DNA of 7,111 nucleotides from assembly GCA_947173755.1 (NCBI GenBank), contig CAMWGM010000074.1, positions 1-7,111 of the forward strand, in the 5' to 3' direction. This DNA comes from an uncultured Muribaculaceae bacterium. GTDB taxonomy: Bacteria > Bacteroidota > Bacteroidia > Bacteroidales > Muribaculaceae. The position numbers and the translations under genes are program-made. Position 1 is the stretch's first letter; every line of letters begins with the position of its first letter. Below, in pieces: positions 1 to 6,309 of this stretch. The notes under the pieces were generated by a model. That model had not been told where the DNA came from. It made no database searches and saw only the letters and a program-made list of their open reading frames with translations.

Positions 1-330
1 GTCTACGACCGCTATCGAGAAGTGGTCAACCGCCTCTACGGACGTCTTGACAGTTCGCGTCGTTCCGGCCGTCGCGAATCGTTCGAAGCATCTCTCGCCG
101 AGATGGAGGGAGACCGTCAGCGTCTCTATCGTGAGCGTGAACGTCTGCTCCGCGTCTACGAGTCGCGTCGTGCCGAACTCCAGACATTCGAAAACAATCT
201 CGGTTTCCTGTCGGGCAAATCGAAGAATGCCCAGTCGATGCTCGCCGACATGCAGCGCCGCATGCAGCGACTCCGCGACGATCTCGGCGATCTCGAGTCG
301 AAGATCAAAGCCATCGACGGCAAACTCTGA
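1..330 (+). CDS. DUF349 domain-containing protein, C-terminal 109 residues (5' end outside window)
   Basis: The frame is open from base 1 and ends at TGA 328-330, so only the C-terminus is present. The protein is very rich in Arg, Glu, Leu and Asp and should form long charged alpha-helical coiled coils. The segment LQTFENNLGFLSGKSKN (residues 53-69 of the visible part), followed by a helix ending in KIKAIDGKL, resembles the tail of the large DUF349 proteins common in Bacteroidota, which I recall as usually 600 residues or more. The molecular function of this family is not established. No signal peptide or membrane segment can be judged from this fragment. A GTG at 22 could mimic a start, but the open frame and family similarity continue upstream of it, so it is not the true start. 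The gene converges on rodA, which lies on the other strand 78 bases away, so the two are not co-transcribed. Family assignment is from recognition, not from a search. Confidence 0.8.
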   Translation, partial: VYDRYREVVNRLYGRLDSSRRSGRRESFEASLAEMEGDRQRLYRERERLLRVYESRRAELQTFENNLGFLSGKSKNAQSMLADMQRRMQRLRDDLGDLESKIKAIDGKL

Positions 331-352
331 TCAAGAACCATAAAACTATAAA

Positions 353-383
353 GCGCCACATTTCCGAAGCGGGAATGTGGCGC
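353..383. terminator. Shared hairpin terminator between convergent DUF349 gene and rodA
   Basis: Bases 353-365 and 371-383 form a 13-bp stem (12 Watson-Crick pairs and one T-G pair) with a 5-base loop. The stem base is GC-rich (GCGCCAC/GTGGCGC). On the minus strand the hairpin is followed by a T-rich stretch (TTTATAGTTTTA), a good Rho-independent terminator for the rodA operon. On the plus strand it is followed only by CTGAGTTTAGGGGG, so termination of the DUF349 gene is probably weaker. It sits 22 bases after the DUF349 stop codon and 25 bases beyond the rodA stop, as expected for a bidirectional terminator. Confidence 0.8.
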
Positions 384-408
384 CTGAGTTTAGGGGGATG
401 AGGACATT

Positions 409-1884
409 TCAGAAGGAGTGTTCGCGGCGCGAGGCGTCGATTCGAAGCAGGATGAAGAGCAGGAATGTGAAGCCCCATAGCGACGAACCGCCGTAACTGA
501 AGAAGGGGAGAGGAATGCCGATCACGGGACACAATCCGATCACCATGCCGATATTTATGCATAGGTGGAAGATGAAATATGACGCCACACAGTAGGCATA
601 GACACGCCCGAACACCGTAGGCTGCCGCTCGGCAAGCGATATGACGCGAAGGATCAGGATAAGGAAAAGCAGAAGTACGGCCGCCGATCCTACGAAGCCT
701 TCCTCCTCACCGATGGTACAGAAGATGAAGTCGGTGTGTTGCTCTGGAACATACTTCAGTTTGGTCTGTGTTCCATTGAGAAAGCCCTTCCCCATGAAAC
801 CGCCCGACCCGATGGCTATCTTAGATTGATTCACATTATAGCCTGCTCCACGAAGATCCTCCTCGATGCCGAGCGCCACACGGATGCGTTGCTGCTGATG
901 GGGCTGGAGAACCGAGGTGAAAACGATGTCGACCGAGAATACGAAAATCAGCGATGCCACCGCTGCTCCTATCGTGATGAGAAGATGGCGGGCGCGAGTC
1001 TTAAGCAGCAGGAGAAGGCAGTAAATTATGGCGACTGCTATAGCACCGACGAAATAGGCGGTTCCGGGCACGGGAACTCCCAGCAAACTGAGGGCGCCGA
1101 CTATTATACCGGTTCCGACAAACCAGAGCAGCACGTTGCGGGTCGCCTCAAACTGTTTACAGTAGATCGACAGCATGGCTACGATCAGCAGCATGATGAG
1201 CATGAACACGACCGCCTGACCCATCGGGATGCCGAGAAGGAGTGTATCGGTAAACTTTACCTCCACAACGAAGAACAAAACCGCACATAGTGCCGCGAGA
1301 AGTATAAGTCCGCTCATTCCTTCGCGATAAAGCACGAAGAAAAGAGACATATACACCAGCGCCGAGCCGGTCTCGTTCTGCGCCAGAATCAGGATGATCG
1401 GCAGGAAGATGATCATCAACGCCTTCATATAGTTTTTCTTCGAGGCGTTGAGCACGAAGTTATATCCTGAGAATAGTTTGGCCAGACAAAGCGCCGTGGC
1501 AAATTTGCCGAATTCGGCAGGCTGCAGACTGACAGGTCCTAACACGAGCCATGAATGAGAACCTTTGATATCGGGGGCAACGAATATCGTCACAAGCAGC
1601 AGAAAGAGGAGGGACACATATATAATATATGCATAATTCTCGTAGACTCTGACATCGATGAGGAGAATCACCAGACCCAGCATCAGCGACAGACCGATCC
1701 AACGGAACTGTTTTCCGGAAAATTCAGAGAAACTCAGCATGTTGGCATGGTCGAAGTCGTAACTTGCCGCATAGATGCTCACCATTCCGGCAAGCACCAG
1801 CACGATGTAGAGGCCGATGGTGAACCAGTCGACATATTTGAACACCGAAGTGTTTTTGTCAGAGAAGACTGATGATTTAAACAT
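409..1884 (-). CDS. rodA: RodA, SEDS-family peptidoglycan glycosyltransferase (rod shape-determining)
   Basis: RodA polymerises lipid II into glycan strands in the inner membrane, working with the transpeptidase PBP2 encoded just upstream. The 491-residue protein is almost entirely hydrophobic helices. Family signatures seen: SHSWLVLGPVSLQPAEF (109-125), GYNVNQSKIAIGSGG (348-362), PEQHTDFIF (380-388) and PFFSYGGSS (460-468). Asp385 in HTDFIF matches the aspartate known to be essential in RodA (Asp262 in E. coli, from memory). The usual DLGT motif reads ETGS (171-174), which I believe is normal in this phylum. The protein is about 120 residues longer than E. coli RodA (370). Most of the excess is an insertion at about 211-320 holding several extra hydrophobic segments. 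Start is the ATG at 1882-1884, 6 bases after the mrdA stop. No Shine-Dalgarno site is visible. It is the last gene of the operon, followed by the hairpin at 353-383. Confidence 0.96.
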   Translation of the reverse strand: MFKSSVFSDKNTSVFKYVDWFTIGLYIVLVLAGMVSIYAASYDFDHANMLSFSEFSGKQFRWIGLSLMLGLVILLIDVRVYENYAYIIYVSLLFLLLVTIFVAPDIKGSHSWLVLGPVSLQPAEFGKFATALCLAKLFSGYNFVLNASKKNYMKALMIIFLPIILILAQNETGSALVYMSLFFVLYREGMSGLILLAALCAVLFFVVEVKFTDTLLLGIPMGQAVVFMLIMLLIVAMLSIYCKQFEATRNVLLWFVGTGIIVGALSLLGVPVPGTAYFVGAIAVAIIYCLLLLLKTRARHLLITIGAAVASLIFVFSVDIVFTSVLQPHQQQRIRVALGIEEDLRGAGYNVNQSKIAIGSGGFMGKGFLNGTQTKLKYVPEQHTDFIFCTIGEEEGFVGSAAVLLLFLILILRVISLAERQPTVFGRVYAYCVASYFIFHLCINIGMVIGLCPVIGIPLPFFSYGGSSLWGFTFLLFILLRIDASRREHSF

Positions 1885-1890
1885 AGGGTG

Positions 1891-3753
1891 TCAGTGTTTC
1901 TTCGTTCCGGCAAACTGGATTGTATTGGAGGCGAGCATTCGTTCCTCAATATATTTACGTTCTGGGGCAATGCTCCCCTTAAGATATTTTTCCATAACGA
2001 GCGATCCGATCGGCACACCGAATGTCGCGCCGAAGCCGGCATTCTCGACATAGACTGCAATCGCTATCTTCGGATTGTGATAAGGTGCGAATCCCATGAA
2101 AGCCGAGTGGTCTTTGCCGTGAGGGTTTTGCGCAGTTCCGGTCTTACCACACACCTCGATATCGGGCAGATTGGCGAGACGACACGTACCGCCTGTCACA
2201 GCCATTCGCATGCCCTCGGCAATTTCGTTATACCATCCGGAGGCGATGGTTGGTGTATGGCGCTCGAGATATTCCGCGGGAACGACAGTGTCCTGTATTT
2301 CCTTCACTACATGAGGAGTGATGTAATGGCCGCGGTTGCCGATCGTGGCGGCGAGATTGGCAATCTGAAGAGGTGTGGCGAGTATCTCTCCCTGACCGAT
2401 AGCGATCGATATGACAGTGTTGGCGCTCCAGTGGCCGTCGCCGTAGCGCTTGTTGTAGAACTCAACGTTGGGCAGGAACCCACGGTATTCACCGGGAAGG
2501 TCGATGCCGAGTTTATAACCGTAACCCATCGAGATCATGTGATGTTTCCAGATGTCGAACGCTTTTGCAGCAGAGCCATATTTGCTCTTCTTGTCGATCA
2601 TTGCCTTGAAGCCCCAGCAGAAATATGCGTTGCAAGAAGTCTGTAGCGCAGGTTTCAACGGCAGGGGTGAGCCGTGGCCATGACAACCCACACGCAGACC
2701 TCCCGAAATAAACCCATGTGAGCAGGGGAACAACGTGCCGGTGGTTATTATTCCCTCTTCGAGCAGAATCAGCCCCTGAGTGGGTTTGAATGTCGAGCCG
2801 GGAGGATATGTTGCCTGAATGGCACGGTTGAAGAGCGGTTTGTCTAGGGCGGCCATCATATTGTTGTCTTTAGCGCCGCTCTCCCGCCCGACAAGGAGAG
2901 AGGGGTCATAGGTGGGGGAGGAAACCAGACAGAGTATCTCACCCGTTTCCGGTTCGATGGCCACGACAGCACCTTTCTTGTTCACCATCAGCGACTCGGC
3001 ATATTGCTGGAGTTCGATGTTGAGGCTCAGTTTGATGTTTTTGCCGGCCACAGCGTCGCGGTCGAGCGCACCTTCCTCATAACGGCCCTGAATGCGGCCG
3101 AGCGCATCGCGCATCAGCACTTCGGCACCCTTCACACCGCGGAGATAACTCTCGTAGGTGTGTTCGACACCGATATCGCCGATATAGTCGCCGGGTTTGT
3201 AATAGTCATCCTTGTCGATATCTTTCTGTGCCACCTCCCTGACGTTTCCGAGCACGTTGGCGGCGGCTTTGTAGTTATATTCACGCAGGATTCGTTTCTG
3301 AATGTAAAATCCGGGGAAACGGTAGAGTTTCTCCTGCAGGCGTCCATATTCCTCAGCCTTGAGATGGGTCAGCAGGCGCTGGGGCGAATAAGATGAATAT
3401 CCCGGATTGCGGCGTTTGTCGCGCATGTCGGCAAACCGTTTCCGGAGTTCGTCGGGTGTCAGGTTGACCGCACGGCAGAAGTCGAGCGTGTCGAAGTCCT
3501 TGACGTCGCGGGGGATGACCATCACGTCATAGGCGGGTTGGTTGTAGACAACCAGACGCCCGTCGCGGTCGTAGATTATGCCGCGCGACGGATAGACGGC
3601 CTTTCGGAGAAAGGCATTGGAGTCGGCATATTCTTTATATTTGGAGTCGGCTACCTGAAGAGTGAAAAGGCGGAACAGATATATCAGTGTGATGACGATT
3701 ATGAATCCGCCGATCACGTAGCGACGTTTTTCGAGATTATAATCTTTTCTCAC
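1891..3753 (-). CDS. mrdA: Penicillin-binding protein 2 (MrdA), class B peptidoglycan transpeptidase of the elongasome
   Basis: PBP2 cross-links the glycan strands made by RodA in lateral wall growth and is a beta-lactam target. The 620-residue length is normal (E. coli 633). An N-terminal membrane anchor lies at about 12-32, followed by the dimerisation/pedestal region with SRGIIYDRDGR (56-66). The transpeptidase domain starts at about 260 and carries all three catalytic motifs: STFK with nucleophile Ser320 and Lys323, SCN (373-375) and KTGTAQ (537-542). A Cys/His-rich stretch between the first two motifs (Cys344, Cys357, His358, His360, Cys374) lies where PBP2 zinc binding is known. The start is GTG at 3751-3753: the frame has a stop four codons upstream and no in-frame ATG before residue 78, beyond the anchor. 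It overlaps the mreD end by 17 bases, suggesting translational coupling. Its sister transpeptidase FtsI is unlikely given the mreD and rodA neighbours. Confidence 0.96.
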   Translation of the reverse strand: MRKDYNLEKRRYVIGGFIIVITLIYLFRLFTLQVADSKYKEYADSNAFLRKAVYPSRGIIYDRDGRLVVYNQPAYDVMVIPRDVKDFDTLDFCRAVNLTPDELRKRFADMRDKRRNPGYSSYSPQRLLTHLKAEEYGRLQEKLYRFPGFYIQKRILREYNYKAAANVLGNVREVAQKDIDKDDYYKPGDYIGDIGVEHTYESYLRGVKGAEVLMRDALGRIQGRYEEGALDRDAVAGKNIKLSLNIELQQYAESLMVNKKGAVVAIEPETGEILCLVSSPTYDPSLLVGRESGAKDNNMMAALDKPLFNRAIQATYPPGSTFKPTQGLILLEEGIITTGTLFPCSHGFISGGLRVGCHGHGSPLPLKPALQTSCNAYFCWGFKAMIDKKSKYGSAAKAFDIWKHHMISMGYGYKLGIDLPGEYRGFLPNVEFYNKRYGDGHWSANTVISIAIGQGEILATPLQIANLAATIGNRGHYITPHVVKEIQDTVVPAEYLERHTPTIASGWYNEIAEGMRMAVTGGTCRLANLPDIEVCGKTGTAQNPHGKDHSAFMGFAPYHNPKIAIAVYVENAGFGATFGVPIGSLVMEKYLKGSIAPERKYIEERMLASNTIQFAGTKKH

Positions 3754-4258
3754 TTCGTGGAGTCATTAGGCTGTCGATGCCGAGCATAAGCACCGTCGAG
3801 AGTATCGTGGAGCAGACTATGCGCAGCACGAGCTGGAGAGGATTGAAAAAAGTAAATGCTTCGATAGTGAAGACAAGAATACAGTAAAGCAGCGTAGCGG
3901 TGGAGAGATATTTGATGAACACCGCGGTGCCGAGAGTGTGCATGGTCGGCTCGGGACGTGTCACGTCCTCTTCGCGGGGCACATAAAGGCGGAACACCGG
4001 CTTGCGGCAGAAGCCGAGCACGGTGCATGCCATCGCGTTCATTCCCTGTGTATCGGAAAAGATGTCAACCAGCAGTCCGGTGAAGAAACTGATGGTAAGT
4101 ACCCAATTGACAGAGAGGGTAATGGGCAGACGTACGATCAGATAGATGAACACCATCGGGACAGCCACATTGAAGAGACAGATGTGGTTGAACACGATGA
4201 CCTGGGCAAGTATCAGCGCGATGCCGAGCAGTGAATATTGGAGGATGGTCTTTCCCAT
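3737..4258 (-). CDS. mreD: MreD, rod shape-determining inner-membrane protein
   Basis: MreD is a small multi-spanning membrane protein that binds MreC and links the MreB filaments to PBP2 and RodA. The 173-residue product is close to the usual length (about 160-175) and has hydrophobic segments at roughly 5-24, 28-42, 48-66, 110-133 and 140-163. The stretch TGLLVDIFSDTQGMNAMA (60-77) fits the G..xD...xxxG.xA pattern that is the best-conserved part of this poorly conserved family. Assignment rests on this plus position between mreC and mrdA. Start is ATG at 4256-4258, directly preceded by a run of A residues on the coding strand and with no Shine-Dalgarno site, a pattern common in Bacteroidota. 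It begins 20 bases after mreC stops and its last 17 bases overlap mrdA. Confidence 0.93.
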   Translation of the reverse strand: MGKTILQYSLLGIALILAQVIVFNHICLFNVAVPMVFIYLIVRLPITLSVNWVLTISFFTGLLVDIFSDTQGMNAMACTVLGFCRKPVFRLYVPREEDVTRPEPTMHTLGTAVFIKYLSTATLLYCILVFTIEAFTFFNPLQLVLRIVCSTILSTVLMLGIDSLMTPRSEKRL

Positions 4259-4278
4259 TTTTTTTCGCTGTGACGGTG

Positions 4279-5133
4279 TCAGTATCCTTCTTTGATTTCG
4301 AGATTGCGCTCCACTTCGGAAAGTTCATCCTTCATCTTGTCATCTATGACGCGGACGATCGAAAGGGTGGAGAAGTCGGTGAAAAGTTTCACACGCAGGG
4401 TGAAGAAGTTGTCTTCACGGTCGCGCGAACCTCCGATGACGGTCCCGACAGGAACACCTTCGGGGAAGACCGAGGAGTAGCCGGAGGTGACAATTGTGTC
4501 ACCCTTCACGAAACGTGCGTGCTTCGGGAGTTCCTCGAGAAGAGCCTCCGACGGCGATTTTCCATCCCAGACGAGCGAACCTACCTGTTGCTGCCCCTTG
4601 ACTTTACATGAAAGACGCTGATAGGGGTTGAGGACAGACATAAGTCGGGCTGTGTGAGGACCGACCACATTGACGATGCCGACGATACCGTTCTGATCCA
4701 TCACTCCCATCTCGGGTCGCACTCCGTCGAGTTCGCCTTTGTCAATGGTGATGTAGTTGTGTGAGTGGTTGATGGAGTTGTTGATCACCTGGGCGATGAT
4801 GAAGTCGTAGCGGTCGAGAGCAGGGTCGACGGTCATTGTGTCGGCATAGATCTGATGCTGATATCCTCGGATAATGTCGTTGAGACGGTAGATCTCGAGT
4901 TCGAGATCGGAGTTGCGGCGCTGAAGATCCTCGTTTATCTCACGGAGCGAGAAGTAGGAACCCACATTGTTCGACATGCGGTAGACTCCCGATGACACAT
5001 AGTTGGCCGACGAGAGATAGACATGATGCTGAAAAGGGTTTCCCGAGAAAAGCAACATGGCTGAAAGCACCATGTAGACCACAAAGAGAAACCAAGCCGA
5101 ATATTTGAGAATGAACTTAAATAACTCGCTCAC
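4279..5133 (-). CDS. mreC: MreC, rod shape-determining periplasmic scaffold protein
   Basis: MreC is a bitopic protein that, with MreD, activates the RodA-PBP2 synthase and couples it to MreB. The 284-residue product has a short cytoplasmic start, a membrane helix at about 11-30, a coiled coil at about 61-95 (dimerisation) and two beta domains after about 108. Typical segments are YITIDKGELDGVRPEMGV (127-144), the following NGIVGIV (148-154), and GDTIVTSGYSSVFPEGVPVG (211-230). Length matches the family (about 280-300). The start is GTG at 5131-5133: the same frame has a stop (TAA) 11 codons further upstream with no ATG between, and the next ATG (residue 21) lies inside the membrane helix. 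Upstream is pyrimidine-rich with no Shine-Dalgarno site. It is separated from mreB by an unusually long 128-base spacer containing a hairpin. Confidence 0.95.
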   Translation of the reverse strand: MSELFKFILKYSAWFLFVVYMVLSAMLLFSGNPFQHHVYLSSANYVSSGVYRMSNNVGSYFSLREINEDLQRRNSDLELEIYRLNDIIRGYQHQIYADTMTVDPALDRYDFIIAQVINNSINHSHNYITIDKGELDGVRPEMGVMDQNGIVGIVNVVGPHTARLMSVLNPYQRLSCKVKGQQQVGSLVWDGKSPSEALLEELPKHARFVKGDTIVTSGYSSVFPEGVPVGTVIGGSRDREDNFFTLRVKLFTDFSTLSIVRVIDDKMKDELSEVERNLEIKEGY

Positions 5134-5261
5134 CGCAGGAAAGGGGTGTGTAGTGTGGAGGAATTAATTGACGGAAAATTCGAGCCGGGTCGATATGAAG
5201 TTACGGAAAAGACGGGCAGAACCCGCATTTTCCGTAACGACACTATCGTCGGGGGTTCCCG
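5134..5261 (-). other. mreB-mreC intergenic spacer, structured, no recognised gene
   Basis: This is by far the longest non-coding stretch inside the operon. It contains the inverted repeat at 5201-5237 and a third partial copy of its arm (ACGGAAAA at 5171-5178). No convincing Bacteroidota promoter (TAnnTTTG with an upstream TTTG) is visible on the coding strand. A 32-codon open frame (5130-5228) ends overlapping the mreC start codon, but no homology is recognisable. It may tune mreC output relative to mreB or be an mRNA-processing site. That is inference. Confidence 0.5.
5201..5237 (-). repeat. Inverted repeat / mRNA hairpin between mreB and mreC
   Basis: TTACGGAAAA (5201-5210) is a perfect 10-base inverted match to TTTTCCGTAA (5228-5237). 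Inside it, CGGG (5213-5216) pairs with CCCG (5222-5225) after a 2x2 mismatch, leaving a 5-base loop. On the coding strand the inner GC stem is followed by TCTTTT, so a short terminator-like form is possible, but the outer stem would absorb that T run. It could be a partial terminator/attenuator that lowers mreC-mreD-mrdA-rodA expression relative to mreB, or an RNA stability element. Confidence 0.45.
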
Positions 5262-6284
5262 TCACTGGATGAGGAACGAGAAAGTTGAAATGTTCTTGAG
5301 CGCCACGCCGGTGCCTTTGGCCACACAGAGCAGCGGGTCCTCGGCGATGTGGAACTGGATGCCGATCTTGTCGGTGAGACGTTTGTCGAGACCGCGGAGC
5401 AGCGCACCGCCTCCGGCGAGGAAGATGCCGTTGGTGACGATGTCCGAGTAGAGTTCGGGGGGTGTCTCGTCGAGAGCCTGCAGCACGGCTGCCTCGATGC
5501 GTGATACCGACTTCTCGATACAATGTGAGATCTCCTGATAACTTACAGGCACCTCCATCGGGAGGGCAGTCATCTTGTTGGGGCCGCGCACGATGTAATC
5601 CTCGGGGGGATTGTCGAGTTCGGTGAGTGCGGATCCGACATGGATCTTGATCTGCTCGGCGGTGCGCTCGCCGATCTTCACGTTGTGCACGCGGCTCATG
5701 TGTTCCATGATGTCGTAGGTGAGGTCGTCACCGGCAACCTGGATACTCTTGTTTGAAACGATACCGCCAAGCGAGATGACGGCGATCTCTGTCGTACCAC
5801 CGCCTATGTCGACGATCATATTGCCCTGTGGAGCGAGAACATCGATGCCGATACCGAGAGCGGCAGCCATAGGCTCGTAGATCATGTAGACGTCACGGCC
5901 GTTGGCGTGTTCGGAAGAGTCACGGACGGCTCGGATTTCGACTTCGGTCGAACCTGAAGGAATGCCGACGACCATCTTGAGCGACTGCTGCGAAAACCAG
6001 TTGCTTTTCGAAGAGGCTTTCTTGATGAGTCCGCGGATCATCATTTCGGCCGCGTTGAAGTTGGCGATCACACCCTTGCGGAGAGGGCGGATAGTCTCGA
6101 TGCCGTCGTTTTCCTTACCCTGCATCAGTTTAGCCTCGCGACCGACGGCGATGGGCTTGCCGGTGCGCTTGTTGATGGCCACGATCGAGGGCTCGTCAAT
6201 GACGATCTTGTCGTTGTGGATTATAATGGTGTTGGCCGTACCGAGATCCATTGCGATCTCTTTGGTCAGAGAGAAAAGTCCCAT
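5262..6284 (-). CDS. mreB: MreB, actin-like rod shape-determining protein
   Basis: MreB is a bacterial actin that forms ATP-dependent antiparallel double filaments on the inner face of the membrane and orients the wall-synthesis complex. The 340-residue length is standard. Actin-fold signatures: phosphate-1 loop DLGTANT (13-19), YEPMAAALG (136-144) containing the Glu that corresponds to the catalytic residue, phosphate-2 loop DIGGGTTEIAVIS (159-171) and adenosine motif GIFLAGGGALLRGLD (286-300). Membrane contact is expected through the amphipathic N-terminus MGLFSLTKEI and the hydrophobic pair Trp96-Phe97, placed like the membrane-insertion loop known in Thermotoga MreB. The C-terminus FSFLIQ resembles the usual Bacteroidota ending FSFLMR, so the TGA at 5262-5264 looks authentic. 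Start is ATG at 6282-6284, directly preceded by AAAAA on the coding strand, 25 bases after purH. All key residues are intact. Confidence 0.98.
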   Translation of the reverse strand: MGLFSLTKEIAMDLGTANTIIIHNDKIVIDEPSIVAINKRTGKPIAVGREAKLMQGKENDGIETIRPLRKGVIANFNAAEMMIRGLIKKASSKSNWFSQQSLKMVVGIPSGSTEVEIRAVRDSSEHANGRDVYMIYEPMAAALGIGIDVLAPQGNMIVDIGGGTTEIAVISLGGIVSNKSIQVAGDDLTYDIMEHMSRVHNVKIGERTAEQIKIHVGSALTELDNPPEDYIVRGPNKMTALPMEVPVSYQEISHCIEKSVSRIEAAVLQALDETPPELYSDIVTNGIFLAGGGALLRGLDKRLTDKIGIQFHIAEDPLLCVAKGTGVALKNISTFSFLIQ

Positions 6285-6309
6285 TTTTTGAAGAAGAGAT
6301 ATAAAATTA

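Noticed and set aside
736..1290. 184-codon plus-strand open frame antisense to rodA
   Set aside because: The product is a low-similarity, very hydrophilic sequence, as expected from the reverse of hydrophobic membrane-helix codons. rodA in the same place is certain.
1888..2646. 252-codon open frame on the plus strand antisense to mrdA
   Set aside because: It lies wholly opposite a clearly real mrdA with all catalytic motifs. Its translation shows no recognisable domain, and long antisense frames are common in GC-rich coding sequence.
5164..5523. 119-codon minus-strand frame overlapping the mreB 3' end and spacer
   Set aside because: It is an out-of-frame Arg-rich shadow of mreB with no family resemblance.
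5902..6291. 129-codon plus-strand frame antisense to the mreB start
   Set aside because: It lies opposite conserved MreB actin motifs. No domain is recognised.
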